From CALJFL01 sp964590005 (GTDB taxonomy: Bacteria > Pseudomonadota > Gammaproteobacteria > Pseudomonadales > Halieaceae): DNA of 64,000 nt. Below, in pieces: positions 34,454 to 42,976 of the stretch (position 1 is its first letter; each line of letters begins with the position of its first letter). The notes under the pieces were generated by a model. It saw only the letters and a list, made by a program, of their open reading frames with translations. It made no database searches and was not told the origin of the DNA. The translations under genes were made by a program, and so were the position numbers. The stretch is taken from positions 1-64,000 of the forward strand of contig CAZPVJ010000161.1 in NCBI GenBank assembly GCA_964590005.1, written 5' to 3'.

Positions 34454-35632
34454 TCATCGATGGGCCTGCTGTTTTGCTTCTGCATTAATAGCGGTTAAGG
34501 CCATTCCCGATACGGGGTTGCGAATAGCAGATATGATGACCTGCTCACCGGGCAGCAGGTTACCGCGAACGACTACTTGCTGCGGGTCGCTGTGAGTGAC
34601 TTCGACCTGACGTATTTCCAGCAAGCCATCTTGATCCACCAGGTAAACCCTATTGCCCGCCCGCAGGGCCTCGCGGCTGATTATGGTTGCCTGGGAGAGT
34701 TGGCGGCCTACGATCTCGGCTTCCACAAACAGGCCTACCGCCAGCGGTACGCCATTACTGGACACGTTGGCGCCATAGGGGTCGGTGACTTCGGCAAGGC
34801 CAAACAGCAGTCGGGTGCTGGGGTCGATCGATGCGTCCAGGCGCACCAGTTCCCCATGCCACTGCTGTCTGGCACCGGCGACCTCGGCCTTGAACTCGAC
34901 TTTCAAACCCTCTCCGGGCGCTGCCTTGAAGCCCAGTGGTAAGCCCAGGGAGGACAGTTGGGCGCTGTTGAGGGGCAGGCGAATTTCGACGACTTCAGTA
35001 CTGAAGGCGCGTCCCAGCACCGAACCGGGCGTGAGGTATTGGCCAACGTCCGCGCGGGTGCTGACCAGTCGACCCGCGAAGGGCAGTGATATCTCTGTGC
35101 GTTGGAGGTTTAACTGCGCCTGTTCCCGTTCGGCCTCGGCAGCAGCCAGCAGCGCACGGGCTTCCGCTACCTGTGGTTTTTTCAGTGCCAGTGGCGAGGC
35201 GGTAGGGTCCCCCCTGAGTTGCTTGCGCGCCACATCGGCGTCGGCCAGCGCCTGCTGTACCCCCACTTCCGCTCCGGCCACCCTCGCTTCGGCCTGGCGC
35301 AGGCTGAGCCGGTAATCGGTGTCCTCTATAGAGACCAGGGGTACTCCGGGCTCTATCCTGCCACCCTCGGTAAATTCCGGCGACACGGCAACGATACGAC
35401 CGCCCACCTGGGCCACGATGTCGATATCGGTCCGGGCCCTGACTTCGCCCTGGGTGCTTACCCTCAGTGTGATGTCCTCGGCCTTTACTAATTCCGTGTA
35501 GACACTGATGGGTCGAGGACTTTCTGCGCTTTGTTCCGGCTCGGGCTTGGTGGCGTGCAGCACGCTGTAGAGCCCGACGGCAGCGGCGACCACGAGGACC
35601 GGGGTTAACAACCTGATTATGGAAAAAGACAT
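34454..35632 (-). CDS. RND efflux periplasmic adaptor (membrane fusion protein)
   Basis: A 392-residue adaptor: N-terminal membrane anchor (IIRLLTPVLVVAAAVGLYSVL), lipoyl-like halves (VAQVGGRIVAVSPEFTEGGRI and LPFAGRLVSTRADVGQYL), a helical hairpin (AEARALLAAAEAEREQAQ) and a C-terminal barrel. ATG at 35632 is chosen over the upstream TTG at 35641. It bridges the permease at 31316 to an outer-membrane channel. First gene of the pump unit, divergent from the Rieske oxygenase at 35755, suggesting the pump protects the cell from that enzyme's substrate or product (inference). Confidence 0.92.
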   Translation of the reverse strand: MSFSIIRLLTPVLVVAAAVGLYSVLHATKPEPEQSAESPRPISVYTELVKAEDITLRVSTQGEVRARTDIDIVAQVGGRIVAVSPEFTEGGRIEPGVPLVSIEDTDYRLSLRQAEARVAGAEVGVQQALADADVARKQLRGDPTASPLALKKPQVAEARALLAAAEAEREQAQLNLQRTEISLPFAGRLVSTRADVGQYLTPGSVLGRAFSTEVVEIRLPLNSAQLSSLGLPLGFKAAPGEGLKVEFKAEVAGARQQWHGELVRLDASIDPSTRLLFGLAEVTDPYGANVSSNGVPLAVGLFVEAEIVGRQLSQATIISREALRAGNRVYLVDQDGLLEIRQVEVTHSDPQQVVVRGNLLPGEQVIISAIRNPVSGMALTAINAEAKQQAHR

Positions 35633-35710
35633 GATTGACAACTATTGTAGGTGATCTGTGGGTCCAATGCCGGGCGTATCCTTTTAGAAATTGGGGTTAA
35701 TCCATGTTTT

Positions 35711-35738
35711 AATGATATACGTATATAACAAATATACG
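35711..35738. promoter_or_regulatory. AT-rich palindrome before the second Rieske gene
   Basis: ATATACGTATAT (35715-35726) is a perfect 12-bp palindrome inside AATGATATACGTATATAACA, with a further ATATACG at 35732-35738. It lies 29 bases before the Rieske ATG and between two divergent genes, so it is a candidate operator. The half AATGATATA recurs at 40823. Confidence 0.45.
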
Positions 35739-35754
35739 CTTGCGGGGGATCAAT

Positions 35755-36918
35755 ATGCTCACAAATTTATGGTATGTCGCCGAGTGGTCAGACTCGGTTA
35801 AGGACAAGCCCGTTAAAACGCGGCTACTGGGACAGAATTTCGTTCTCTTTCGGGATAAGTCGGGCAAGATCAATTGCCTGAGTGATGTTTGTATTCACCG
35901 CGGTGGCTCACTGTCCAACGGTTGGACTACGGACCGGGACTGTGTGGCTTGTCCCTATCATGGCTGGGAATTCGACGCGGAGGGGAAAGTACAATTTATT
36001 CCCTCGCGTGGTGAGGGTGCCGATGTGCCTGAGAGGGCGCGTATCGATGCTTATCCAACCCAGGAGCGCTACGGGATGATCTGGGTGTTCATGGGTGATA
36101 TCGAGGAGCAGGAGCGTTATCCGATTCCACCCTTCCCGGAGTATGACGACAGGGAAAACTGGCGGCCTATCTACACCGAGTTTTCCTGGAATGCAGACGT
36201 CAACCGCGTAGTTGAGAACGGGATTGATATTGCCCATACGGCCTTTGTACATCCCGGGTTCGGCTACCAGGAAATGGCCGCCAAGAATCATATTGTCAAA
36301 ATCGAAAGAGACGAGTACTCCGGTTCCTCCTCCTGTGTGCTTTACCCGCCACCAATGGAAGGCAACCTGGGCCTGATGAAATTCGCCCGCAAGGACAAGG
36401 CGGCAACCCATGTGCATCCGGCCTTTTACCTGCCAGGTCATACGGTACGATTGCATATCCAGGTCAATTCCTGGATGGAAATGATCATCTTTGACTGCAA
36501 CACGCCGGTTGATGAGAACACGACCCGCTCTTTCGTGGTGCAGGTCCGGAACTTCTTCAAGTGGGGCATGTTCGACAAGGGCTCGGTCAAGCGTACCCAG
36601 AAAGTATTCCAGGAAGACGCTGCTATCGTCGAGGCGCTGTCACCTTATTATCTGCCGGAATCGCTGGAGGCTGAGGTTTCGGTGGAGCAGGACAAGTTTA
36701 TGGGTGCCTGGCGTAAGATACGCAAGGTTCACGTCGAGGAGAAAGGTTGGAAAATAGACAGTAAGGCGATGGAGCCATTCAAGGAAGAGAAGGTATTTAC
36801 CATCTCGTCGCCCGCCCGCCGAACCAACCCGGATATGCGCTGGGCCCTGGAAACGGTGCCGTTGGTGCCGCCGGTGCGCAAGCCGCTCAACGTTGTCCCA
36901 GAGGACAAGCAGGCCTGA
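35755..36918 (+). CDS. Rieske [2Fe-2S] oxygenase (vanillate-demethylase/phthalate-dioxygenase-like)
   Basis: A 387-residue oxygenase component. It begins MLTNLWYVAEWS, typical of the VanA-like branch. Rieske ligands are Cys46/His48 (CIHRG) and Cys66/His69 (CPYHGW). The catalytic iron motif is NRVVENGIDIAHTAFVHP (150-167) with His161 and His166 and bridging Asp158. ATG at 35755 follows GGGGGA. This alpha-only branch usually demethylates or hydroxylates single-ring aromatics and uses a separate ferredoxin-reductase, which is not present nearby. It diverges from the RND adaptor. Substrate unknown. Confidence 0.93.
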   Translation: MLTNLWYVAEWSDSVKDKPVKTRLLGQNFVLFRDKSGKINCLSDVCIHRGGSLSNGWTTDRDCVACPYHGWEFDAEGKVQFIPSRGEGADVPERARIDAYPTQERYGMIWVFMGDIEEQERYPIPPFPEYDDRENWRPIYTEFSWNADVNRVVENGIDIAHTAFVHPGFGYQEMAAKNHIVKIERDEYSGSSSCVLYPPPMEGNLGLMKFARKDKAATHVHPAFYLPGHTVRLHIQVNSWMEMIIFDCNTPVDENTTRSFVVQVRNFFKWGMFDKGSVKRTQKVFQEDAAIVEALSPYYLPESLEAEVSVEQDKFMGAWRKIRKVHVEEKGWKIDSKAMEPFKEEKVFTISSPARRTNPDMRWALETVPLVPPVRKPLNVVPEDKQA

Positions 36919-36922
36919 TGCA

Positions 36923-37927
36923 CTAACCTGGCTGCTGCTCCCGGCGCGCAGCCAGCCGCCAGCACAACCAGCCAATGCCGGCGAGAACGAATGCGATGCC
37001 CAGTTCTACCATCGGTATGCGGAAAACTTCCAGGGCATCGCTTTCCCGACCGCGATAGGCCACCAGCACCGCCACTGCGTAAAGCAGCACGATCACGCCA
37101 CGCGCCTTTTTACCCAGGCCAATACCGTGCATCTGGGTAATGATGAACAGGGTTAAAAAACCAAAGAGAAACATCTTCCAGTGCTCTCCGGGAATGGTCA
37201 GGTAAGCAACCATGGCGCCGTGAAACAGCACAAACACTTCCAGCATCAAGGTCCAGACACGGTCGCGGTGATAGTGGGTGAAGAACAGACTGCCCTGGAA
37301 CAGCAGCAGCAAAATATAAAAGGTCCCCAGCAAGTGACCCAGGTTGTCCTCGATGGGGTGAAACCAGAAAGTGTAAATGATCGCCCAGGAGAAATAGTAG
37401 CCGTGGTAGCGTCGAATAAACCCCCCGGACCGGTCGAAGAACGCCACTTTATGTCCGAAGAAAAGGCCGCGCCGGCTATTCTCCATAATCAGTACAAACA
37501 CCAACATGAAGATCACCGAGAACTGGGACGCCATGACCGAGGTATCCTGGGCGAGACCATCGTAGAACACCCGCGTTTGCCAGATATGCAGTGCGACAAA
37601 CAGGCCGTTGGCTGCCAACGCCAGGACGTTGACCGGGTGTAGCCTGCCGCTGTATTTCGGCCGTCGGGCCTGGGCATAGGCAATCAGTCCCCAGATGGAT
37701 AACTGGTGTAAGCCGTATAGCAGCCAGGCGGAAAAGCGGGTCCAGAAAGTGGGCTCGGGCAGCTTCCAGTAGTACCAGAGCATGCCTTCGTCGGGCAGAA
37801 ACATGGAAGGGTGGCTGTAGGGCCCGAGGCCGACAATAACGGCCATTATGAGCAGGCAGGCCAGAATTCCCAGGCTGTGCAGGCCGACCAGCGTGTTGCG
37901 AGATGATGCGTTCTTATCTGCAGGCAT
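36923..37927 (-). CDS. Polytopic membrane protein of unknown function
   Basis: A 334-residue protein with about nine hydrophobic segments, for example LHSLGILACLLIMAVIVGLG, LLGTFYILLLLFQGSLFF and LFGFLTLFIITQMHGIGLG. Loops and helix ends are rich in histidine and aromatic residues (HLWQ-like LHIWQTRVF, RRYHGYYFSW, WFHPIEDNLGH, THYHRD), which could bind metal or heme or just sit at the membrane surface. I do not recognise the family. It is convergent with the Rieske gene (four bases between) and lies downstream of the two hydrolases. Confidence 0.8.
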   Translation of the reverse strand: MPADKNASSRNTLVGLHSLGILACLLIMAVIVGLGPYSHPSMFLPDEGMLWYYWKLPEPTFWTRFSAWLLYGLHQLSIWGLIAYAQARRPKYSGRLHPVNVLALAANGLFVALHIWQTRVFYDGLAQDTSVMASQFSVIFMLVFVLIMENSRRGLFFGHKVAFFDRSGGFIRRYHGYYFSWAIIYTFWFHPIEDNLGHLLGTFYILLLLFQGSLFFTHYHRDRVWTLMLEVFVLFHGAMVAYLTIPGEHWKMFLFGFLTLFIITQMHGIGLGKKARGVIVLLYAVAVLVAYRGRESDALEVFRIPMVELGIAFVLAGIGWLCWRLAARREQQPG

Positions 37928-37942
37928 TTTGAGACTTATCCT

Positions 37943-38968
37943 TCAGCGCCGCCTCAAACTGGCGAAATTCGACGTGGTTTCGGCGATAGTATTCCCGCTG
38001 ATCAAGGCGCGGGCCCCCGGAGAATCTTTAAGATAGGCGTCAAGAAAAGCGGTGGTGGCGATGTGTACCATCTGCAGGGCATCCTCCTGCGGTTCCGCTT
38101 CCCGGTGAGTGCGACAAATCAGGTTGCCCAGGTAATGGTCAGCGCCTTCGATAACCAGGGCAAACTTGTCATCGGGCAGGGCGGTCTCGTAGGACATGAG
38201 GTGCATGCGCCAATCCGGCCAGAAGCTGGGCTGGACGTCCCAGGTACCGGTGCTGACGAGGGTCGGTGCCGCCAGTTGCTGCCAGCTCTGCTCCGTAATC
38301 GTGTCAAACATCGGCCCTGGCGGAGATAGCGCAACGACTGCCCTAACCTCGGGCATGGTGAAGTAGTGATACTGGTCATCATCCGGGTTAAAAGCGCCTG
38401 CGCCGCCCAGTTGCTGGGCCGAAAAGGCCCCAAACGAGTGTCCGGTGACGGCGAGGCGTTGTCTATCCGCTTTGCCGCCAAAGCCCGGAAAACGCTGCTC
38501 CAGCTCGGGTATTGCTTGCAGCAGGCGTCGCAGGTCTTGCACGCGCCCTTCAATGAGTCCGAACTGACCATAGCGCAGGCTGTTGAAGATCCCGTTAACC
38601 GCACCGCAGCAATCCAGGTGATCAGTGGCAATCACTACGTAGCCGTGACTGACCCAGTGCTCAATCACCCGGTCATAACTGTCCTTGTCAGACCAGTTGC
38701 CGTGGGAGAACAGCACAAGAGGGTAGCTCTCGCCGTTCTCCGGGTAGTAAATGTTTGCAGACAGCTCGCGCTCTTCACCGCTGCCAGTCAATGTAATGTC
38801 GCGCTGCCTTTGCACCGTATGAGGGCCGGGTTTTGCGCCGTGCAGGCTGGCAATTGCCGCGGGGTCTGCGTCCAGTGGCTGCGCAGGTGGTAGTTCCACC
38901 TCGCTGGAGCAGGCAGAGATCGCCAGGATCAGTAAAGCGGACCGAAACCATTGCGAAAATTTAATCAC
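37943..38968 (-). CDS. Alpha/beta-hydrolase lipoprotein
   Basis: A 341-residue esterase-like protein. Signal ALLILAISAC ends in a lipobox with Cys20, so it is a membrane-anchored lipoprotein. The nucleophile elbow is GHSFG with Ser178; GTWDVQP and GADHYLG supply likely acid and histidine. The overall pattern (LVLFSHGNW oxyanion region) resembles dienelactone-hydrolase or PAF-acetylhydrolase-like enzymes. GTG at 38968 follows GGAGGG and overlaps the previous gene by eight bases; the longer reading with an extra N-terminus is a shadow of that gene. It probably cleaves esters in the periplasm. Confidence 0.88.
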   Translation of the reverse strand: MIKFSQWFRSALLILAISACSSEVELPPAQPLDADPAAIASLHGAKPGPHTVQRQRDITLTGSGEERELSANIYYPENGESYPLVLFSHGNWSDKDSYDRVIEHWVSHGYVVIATDHLDCCGAVNGIFNSLRYGQFGLIEGRVQDLRRLLQAIPELEQRFPGFGGKADRQRLAVTGHSFGAFSAQQLGGAGAFNPDDDQYHYFTMPEVRAVVALSPPGPMFDTITEQSWQQLAAPTLVSTGTWDVQPSFWPDWRMHLMSYETALPDDKFALVIEGADHYLGNLICRTHREAEPQEDALQMVHIATTAFLDAYLKDSPGARALISGNTIAETTSNFASLRRR

Positions 38969-39917
38969 CCTTACCCTCCTGCAGAAATCTGCGCACCTCC
39001 CGAGCCGATTGCACGGGGATTTCCAGGGGGATGACGTGGCCCACCCCGGGGTAGATCCTGGTATCGACGCGTTCCGCGCCCGACAGGGCTCGCTGGTACT
39101 GCTTGACGTGTTCCACAGGTAACTGTGGATTATCCTCGCCCCACATAATGAGCGTCGGGGCAGTAATTCTCGCCAGCGTCGGGGTGATGTCACCTTTCTC
39201 CCAGGCGAGTAAGCGTTGGTATTCGGCCAGACGGTTGCCTTCCCGCCGATACATCTGGTGGAACTCGTGGATAAGTTCATCAGTAATCAGTGACTTGTCT
39301 ACGACCGGCGCCTCCAGGAAGGGTCTGAACAAGGACTCTGGCAGTAGGTAGAGCAGATATCCTCCCCAGGTGGGCAACTCTTTCTCCATGTACTTATTGG
39401 TGACCCGGGGCATACCCGGTGCATTGATCAATACCAGATTTGACACCCGCTCCGGTACGTTGCCCGCGAGGTACCAGGCCAGGCCGCCGCCGGTGGAGGA
39501 TCCCGCGATGCTGACTTTCTGGATGTCGAGGTGATCCAGCAGACCCAGGGCCAGCTCTATCCCGCGCTTCCGACTATAGTCACCGCTTGGGTCAGGACCG
39601 GTCAGGCCGTGACTGGTGAGGTCGTAACGGATCAAGGTGAAGTCACGCGCCAGTTCATCGACCCAGGGCTGCCACATGCGCATGGTGTAGAAATGCGAAT
39701 GCAGTAATAACAGCGGTGGCCCCTGGCCCTCAACCTTATAGCGTAGCGGTACGCCAGACACAGTGACTCTCTGCAGGTTCTCTCCACCGTAGCGTTGCTC
39801 CAGCAGTTCAACCGGCAGATCACGGTTGTCCCACCACAGGAACGCGGCCAGCAACGCAATCAACCCCAGGATCGTGGCTACCGTCACCGACAGCCATCGC
39901 AGCAGGCGGATCAGCAT
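38961..39917 (-). CDS. Membrane-anchored alpha/beta hydrolase
   Basis: A 318-residue hydrolase with one N-terminal membrane helix (about 8-28), then the fold: LLLLHSHFYTMRMWQPW (oxyanion region), nucleophile elbow GSSTG with Ser141, MWGEDNPQLP with the acid and GVGHVIP with the histidine. ATG at 39917 lies one base after the stop of the PEP-mutase-like gene; the open frame further upstream is antisense shadow. It is coupled by overlap to the lipoprotein hydrolase. Esterase, lactonase or carbon-carbon hydrolase are all possible. Confidence 0.88.
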   Translation of the reverse strand: MLIRLLRWLSVTVATILGLIALLAAFLWWDNRDLPVELLEQRYGGENLQRVTVSGVPLRYKVEGQGPPLLLLHSHFYTMRMWQPWVDELARDFTLIRYDLTSHGLTGPDPSGDYSRKRGIELALGLLDHLDIQKVSIAGSSTGGGLAWYLAGNVPERVSNLVLINAPGMPRVTNKYMEKELPTWGGYLLYLLPESLFRPFLEAPVVDKSLITDELIHEFHQMYRREGNRLAEYQRLLAWEKGDITPTLARITAPTLIMWGEDNPQLPVEHVKQYQRALSGAERVDTRIYPGVGHVIPLEIPVQSAREVRRFLQEGKGD

Positions 39918-39918
39918 G

Positions 39919-40803
39919 TTATTCCTCGCTACCAAACTGCGCGCCCTGTGCCAGAAGTTCCTCTGCCCCAAGCAATCGATTGAGGTCGAACAGGTCGTAC
40001 ATCTGTTCCTGCAGGCTGGCGGTGGAGCCTGTTTCGGCGATAACGCCCAGGATCTTCTGCGCAACCGGCGTAACGATGTTGAGCAGGGCAGCCGGGTAGA
40101 GCGCAATGCGATAACCCATTTTCGCCAGGGCATCAGCGTCACCGACGGGGCTGTTACCGCCTTCCACCAGGTTATGCACGAGGGGGGTTCGCTGGCCAAA
40201 ACGTTGGCCAATGACCTCCATTTGCTCGGCCGTTTGCGGCGCTTCGATGAACAGCGCATCGGCACCGGCCTGCAGGTAGTCCTCGGCACGTAGCAGTGCA
40301 TCTTCAAAACCGTGGACGCCCAAAGCATCGGTGCGAGCGATGATAAGGGTGTTGTCATCCTGGCGTGCATCGAGTGCGGCTTTGATTTTACCGACCATTT
40401 CTTCGCTGGAGATAACCGCTTTACCGGACATGTGACCGCAGCGCTTGGGAGCTACCTGGTCCTCCATTTGTAGCGCGCTGGCCCCTGCGCGCTCAAGACT
40501 GCGCACCGTCCGCTGGACATTAAGTGCGTTGCCAAACCCGGTATCGATATCGATGATCAGGGAAATTCCGACCCTGTCCCTGAGGGCGGCAACGGTATCT
40601 TCCACCTCGCTGGCCGTGACCAGCCCAACGTCGGGTCTGCCGTAGCGGGCGAAGGACAGGCAGGCCCCGGATAAAAAGGCTGCCTCGAAGCCGGCCTGTT
40701 CTGCCAGCAGCGCGGAAAGGCCGTCGTATACCCCGGGAACTCGCAGTGGATTGCCGAGGCTTGCCAGCCGTTGTTTCAGAGTGGTGCGATGTTCTGCGGC
40801 CAT
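39919..40803 (-). CDS. Isocitrate lyase/PEP mutase superfamily enzyme
   Basis: A 294-residue TIM-barrel enzyme. It has the metal-binding IIDIDTGFGN (Asp85/Asp87), LQMEDQ and KRCGHMSGK (120-128) with the catalytic Cys122 found in lyases such as methylisocitrate lyase, dimethylmalate lyase or oxaloacetate hydrolase-type members. It should cleave a C-C bond in a 2-hydroxy-dicarboxylic or tricarboxylic acid. It is first of a unit with two hydrolases and a membrane protein, and has a striking inverted repeat 20 bases upstream of its start. Confidence 0.9.
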   Translation of the reverse strand: MAAEHRTTLKQRLASLGNPLRVPGVYDGLSALLAEQAGFEAAFLSGACLSFARYGRPDVGLVTASEVEDTVAALRDRVGISLIIDIDTGFGNALNVQRTVRSLERAGASALQMEDQVAPKRCGHMSGKAVISSEEMVGKIKAALDARQDDNTLIIARTDALGVHGFEDALLRAEDYLQAGADALFIEAPQTAEQMEVIGQRFGQRTPLVHNLVEGGNSPVGDADALAKMGYRIALYPAALLNIVTPVAQKILGVIAETGSTASLQEQMYDLFDLNRLLGAEELLAQGAQFGSEE

Positions 40804-40822
40804 GGGCCACCGATCCCCATCA

Positions 40823-40844
40823 AATGATATAAAAGTATATCATT
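40823..40844. promoter_or_regulatory. Perfect 9-bp inverted repeat before the lyase gene
   Basis: AATGATATA (40823-40831), AAAG, TATATCATT (40836-40844) form a perfect inverted repeat 20 bases upstream of the lyase start at 40803. Its spacing does not fit the FNR/FixK consensus TTGAT-N4-ATCAA, although a Crp/Fnr-type gene is adjacent. Candidate operator for an unidentified regulator. Confidence 0.5.
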
Positions 40845-40938
40845 GTATCTTAGTGGTGAAGGGTCGCAAGGCTTTGTTGGAATGGAGAGTTGACGGCCGC
40901 GGTTTACCCACTAGTCGGCCAGCGACAGCGGGGTTCTC

Positions 40939-41616
40939 CTAATCGGACATGGCCATTTCACGGACTACGTCTGGCATCAGCACCTCGACTGTGTGCGCTG
41001 AGTGGATATTGATCACGCCCTCGCGCTTGAGTTTGCTGAAAGCTCGGCTGACCGTTTCGATAGTGAGCCCCAGATAGTCCGCGATGTCCTGTCGGGTCAT
41101 AACCAGGTCGATCATGCCCGATTGATCTTCGCCCGTGCGGTCAGCCAGTTGCTGTAGTAAAAAGCAGATTCGCTCGTGGGCCTTTTTTTGTCCCAGAGCG
41201 AACACCTGGTCCAGGGTGTGGGCGAGGATATTGCCGCCGATTCGCCGCACATTTTCTTTCAATCGGGGAATCTGGTCCTGCAGCGCAATAAAGGCCCTGG
41301 CGGGTATTTCCTGCAGCTTTGCGTCGGTCAGCGCCTTCACCGAGAATTCGTAGAATTCGTTTTGGGATATGCCGATAAAGTTGCCCGGATAGATGAACGC
41401 CATGACCTGTCTGCGGCCCGCGGCAGAGGTGCGCTCCATGATCAGCACACCCTCTTCCAGCATGTAGATGTACCGGGCCTCGCTGTGTTGGTGAATGAGG
41501 TAACTCTGTGCAGCCACCGATTTCACCGAGGCGAGGTCGTCCACCCGCTGACGTTCACCCGGCTCCAGGCCCGAGTGAATTGTCAGTTGTTCCGGTGCTG
41601 TTTTGACTGTTTCCAC
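40939..41616 (-). CDS. Crp/Fnr-family transcriptional regulator
   Basis: A 225-residue regulator: N-terminal cyclic-nucleotide-fold domain (SEARYIYMLEEGVLIMERTSAAGRR cut short here) and a C-terminal winged helix with MTRQDIADYLGLTIETVSR; the E-T-V-S-R recognition helix is FNR/FixK-like. Only one cysteine is present, so it has no oxygen-sensing [4Fe-4S] cluster of the FNR kind. It lies 135 bases upstream of the lyase gene on the same strand and may act on it or on distant targets. Signal unknown. Confidence 0.9.
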   Translation of the reverse strand: METVKTAPEQLTIHSGLEPGERQRVDDLASVKSVAAQSYLIHQHSEARYIYMLEEGVLIMERTSAAGRRQVMAFIYPGNFIGISQNEFYEFSVKALTDAKLQEIPARAFIALQDQIPRLKENVRRIGGNILAHTLDQVFALGQKKAHERICFLLQQLADRTGEDQSGMIDLVMTRQDIADYLGLTIETVSRAFSKLKREGVINIHSAHTVEVLMPDVVREMAMSD

Positions 41617-41770
41617 CGCGTTTCCCGAGGACGGCCTGCGAGCTATAGTAATGGCTTGAAGCCAGTACGGCTACCGGTACATAAAAGGTAGTCGTCCAAT
41701 CGGGCGAGTTTTGAATAGTTGTGTATACTGATTTAAAACGGGTTCATAAATTTTGGAATAAGAGAGGCGG

Positions 41771-42976
41771 ATGAAAGCGCCTGCCCCGGTCGTAGCAACG
41801 CCAGGCATCGCGGAGTCCGGAAAGCCCTTGCGAATAACACACTATCGAGTGCAGGCGCTGGCCTGTTGCCTCAGTTTGGCCTCGCTGTTGGCCCCAGCAC
41901 ACGCTCTGGCCCAATTTGCAGCCACCGACGCCGTAATGGCCAGCGATCCGGCTACCTATAAACTGGTGGAGATCGCCTGGTCAAAAGACCGGCTGTTCAC
42001 TGTGGGTGAGCGTGGCCTGATTGCCTACAGCGATGACAGTGGCGCTAGTTGGCAGCAAGCCCGGGTACCGGTGAGCGCCACCTTGACCGCCATTACATTC
42101 ACCGACAATGGTCAGGGCTGGGCGGTAGGCCATGGTGGCACCATCCTGCGCAGTAAGGACCGCGGTGAGTCCTGGGAAAAAGTGTTCGATGGCCGCGAAG
42201 CCAACGAGCAGTTCCTGGCCTGGGCTAAAGTCAACAAGCAGCGCCTGGAGGAAGAACTCGCTGAACTGGAAGCACAGCAAGATCCCGATGAGATGGCGAT
42301 AGAGGATGCCAGCTACGCCGTGGAAGATGCCTTGTTTGCCCTGGATGATGCTGAGGTCGCAGTTGAAACGGGTCCCGCCGATCCTTTCCTGGATATTCTG
42401 TTTGTTGATGACACCATCGGCATCGCTGTTGGTGCCTACAATATGCTGTATCGAACAGAGGATGGTGGTGACACCTGGAAGCTGACCATAGACAGTGTGG
42501 ATAACAGCTACCGTTATCACCTGTATAGCATTGCCGAAGACCCCAGCGGGCGTTTGCACATCAGCGGCGAGGCCGGGTTATTGTTTTATTCGGACGACAA
42601 GGGCGAGACCTGGACCCGGACCGAGGATGTTTATGATGGCAGCTTGTTCGCATTGTTGGCAGGACCTGACGCAGTCCTGGCCATAGGACTGCGTGGCAAC
42701 GTGTTTCGCTCAGTTGACGGTGGCATGAGCTGGTCAAATGTTGCGATGGAAGGCAGCGGCAGTCTCTACAACGGCGCCGTTACCGATGAGGGCATCTACC
42801 TGGTCGGCACGGGCGGCAGGATTGCGCTGAGTACCGATAAAGGGCAGACCTTTTCCGAGTTTACCCATCCCAGCCGAGCGGCACTGTCCGCCATAACGAC
42901 TGTGGGTGAAGATCTTCTGTTGGCCGGCTCCTCCGGCATTCTGCGTGAAAACTTGAAGGAGCTTGGCCGTGAGTGA
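41771..42976 (+). CDS. YCF48/HCF136-like beta-propeller protein, exported
   Basis: A 401-residue protein with a signal peptide (ALACCLSLASLLAPAHALAQ) and repeated YCF48-type blades: LFTVGERGLIAYSDDSGASW, GWAVGHGGTILRSKDRGESW, LYRTEDGGDTW, LLFYSDDKGETWTR. An acidic helical insert (KQRLEEELAELEAQQD, about 157-172) interrupts the propeller. Outside photosynthesis such proteins commonly sit next to RND/MMPL exporters and probably act as periplasmic partners. It overlaps the exporter gene by eight bases. ATG at 41771 follows GAGAGG. Confidence 0.9.
   Translation: MKAPAPVVATPGIAESGKPLRITHYRVQALACCLSLASLLAPAHALAQFAATDAVMASDPATYKLVEIAWSKDRLFTVGERGLIAYSDDSGASWQQARVPVSATLTAITFTDNGQGWAVGHGGTILRSKDRGESWEKVFDGREANEQFLAWAKVNKQRLEEELAELEAQQDPDEMAIEDASYAVEDALFALDDAEVAVETGPADPFLDILFVDDTIGIAVGAYNMLYRTEDGGDTWKLTIDSVDNSYRYHLYSIAEDPSGRLHISGEAGLLFYSDDKGETWTRTEDVYDGSLFALLAGPDAVLAIGLRGNVFRSVDGGMSWSNVAMEGSGSLYNGAVTDEGIYLVGTGGRIALSTDKGQTFSEFTHPSRAALSAITTVGEDLLLAGSSGILRENLKELGRE

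Noticed and set aside
38969..39280. An N-terminal extension of the lipoprotein hydrolase
   Set aside because: It overlaps the upstream hydrolase in another frame, and the GTG at 38968 is followed at once by a clean lipoprotein signal with a good ribosome site.
39918..40370. An N-terminal extension of the membrane-anchored hydrolase
   Set aside because: It lies within the PEP-mutase-family gene in another frame; the ATG at 39917 begins a normal membrane anchor.
40823..40844. FNR/FixK box for the neighbouring Crp/Fnr regulator
   Set aside because: The inverted repeat has TGAT and ATCA arms too far apart for TTGAT-N4-ATCAA, so it is listed only as a site for an unknown regulator.
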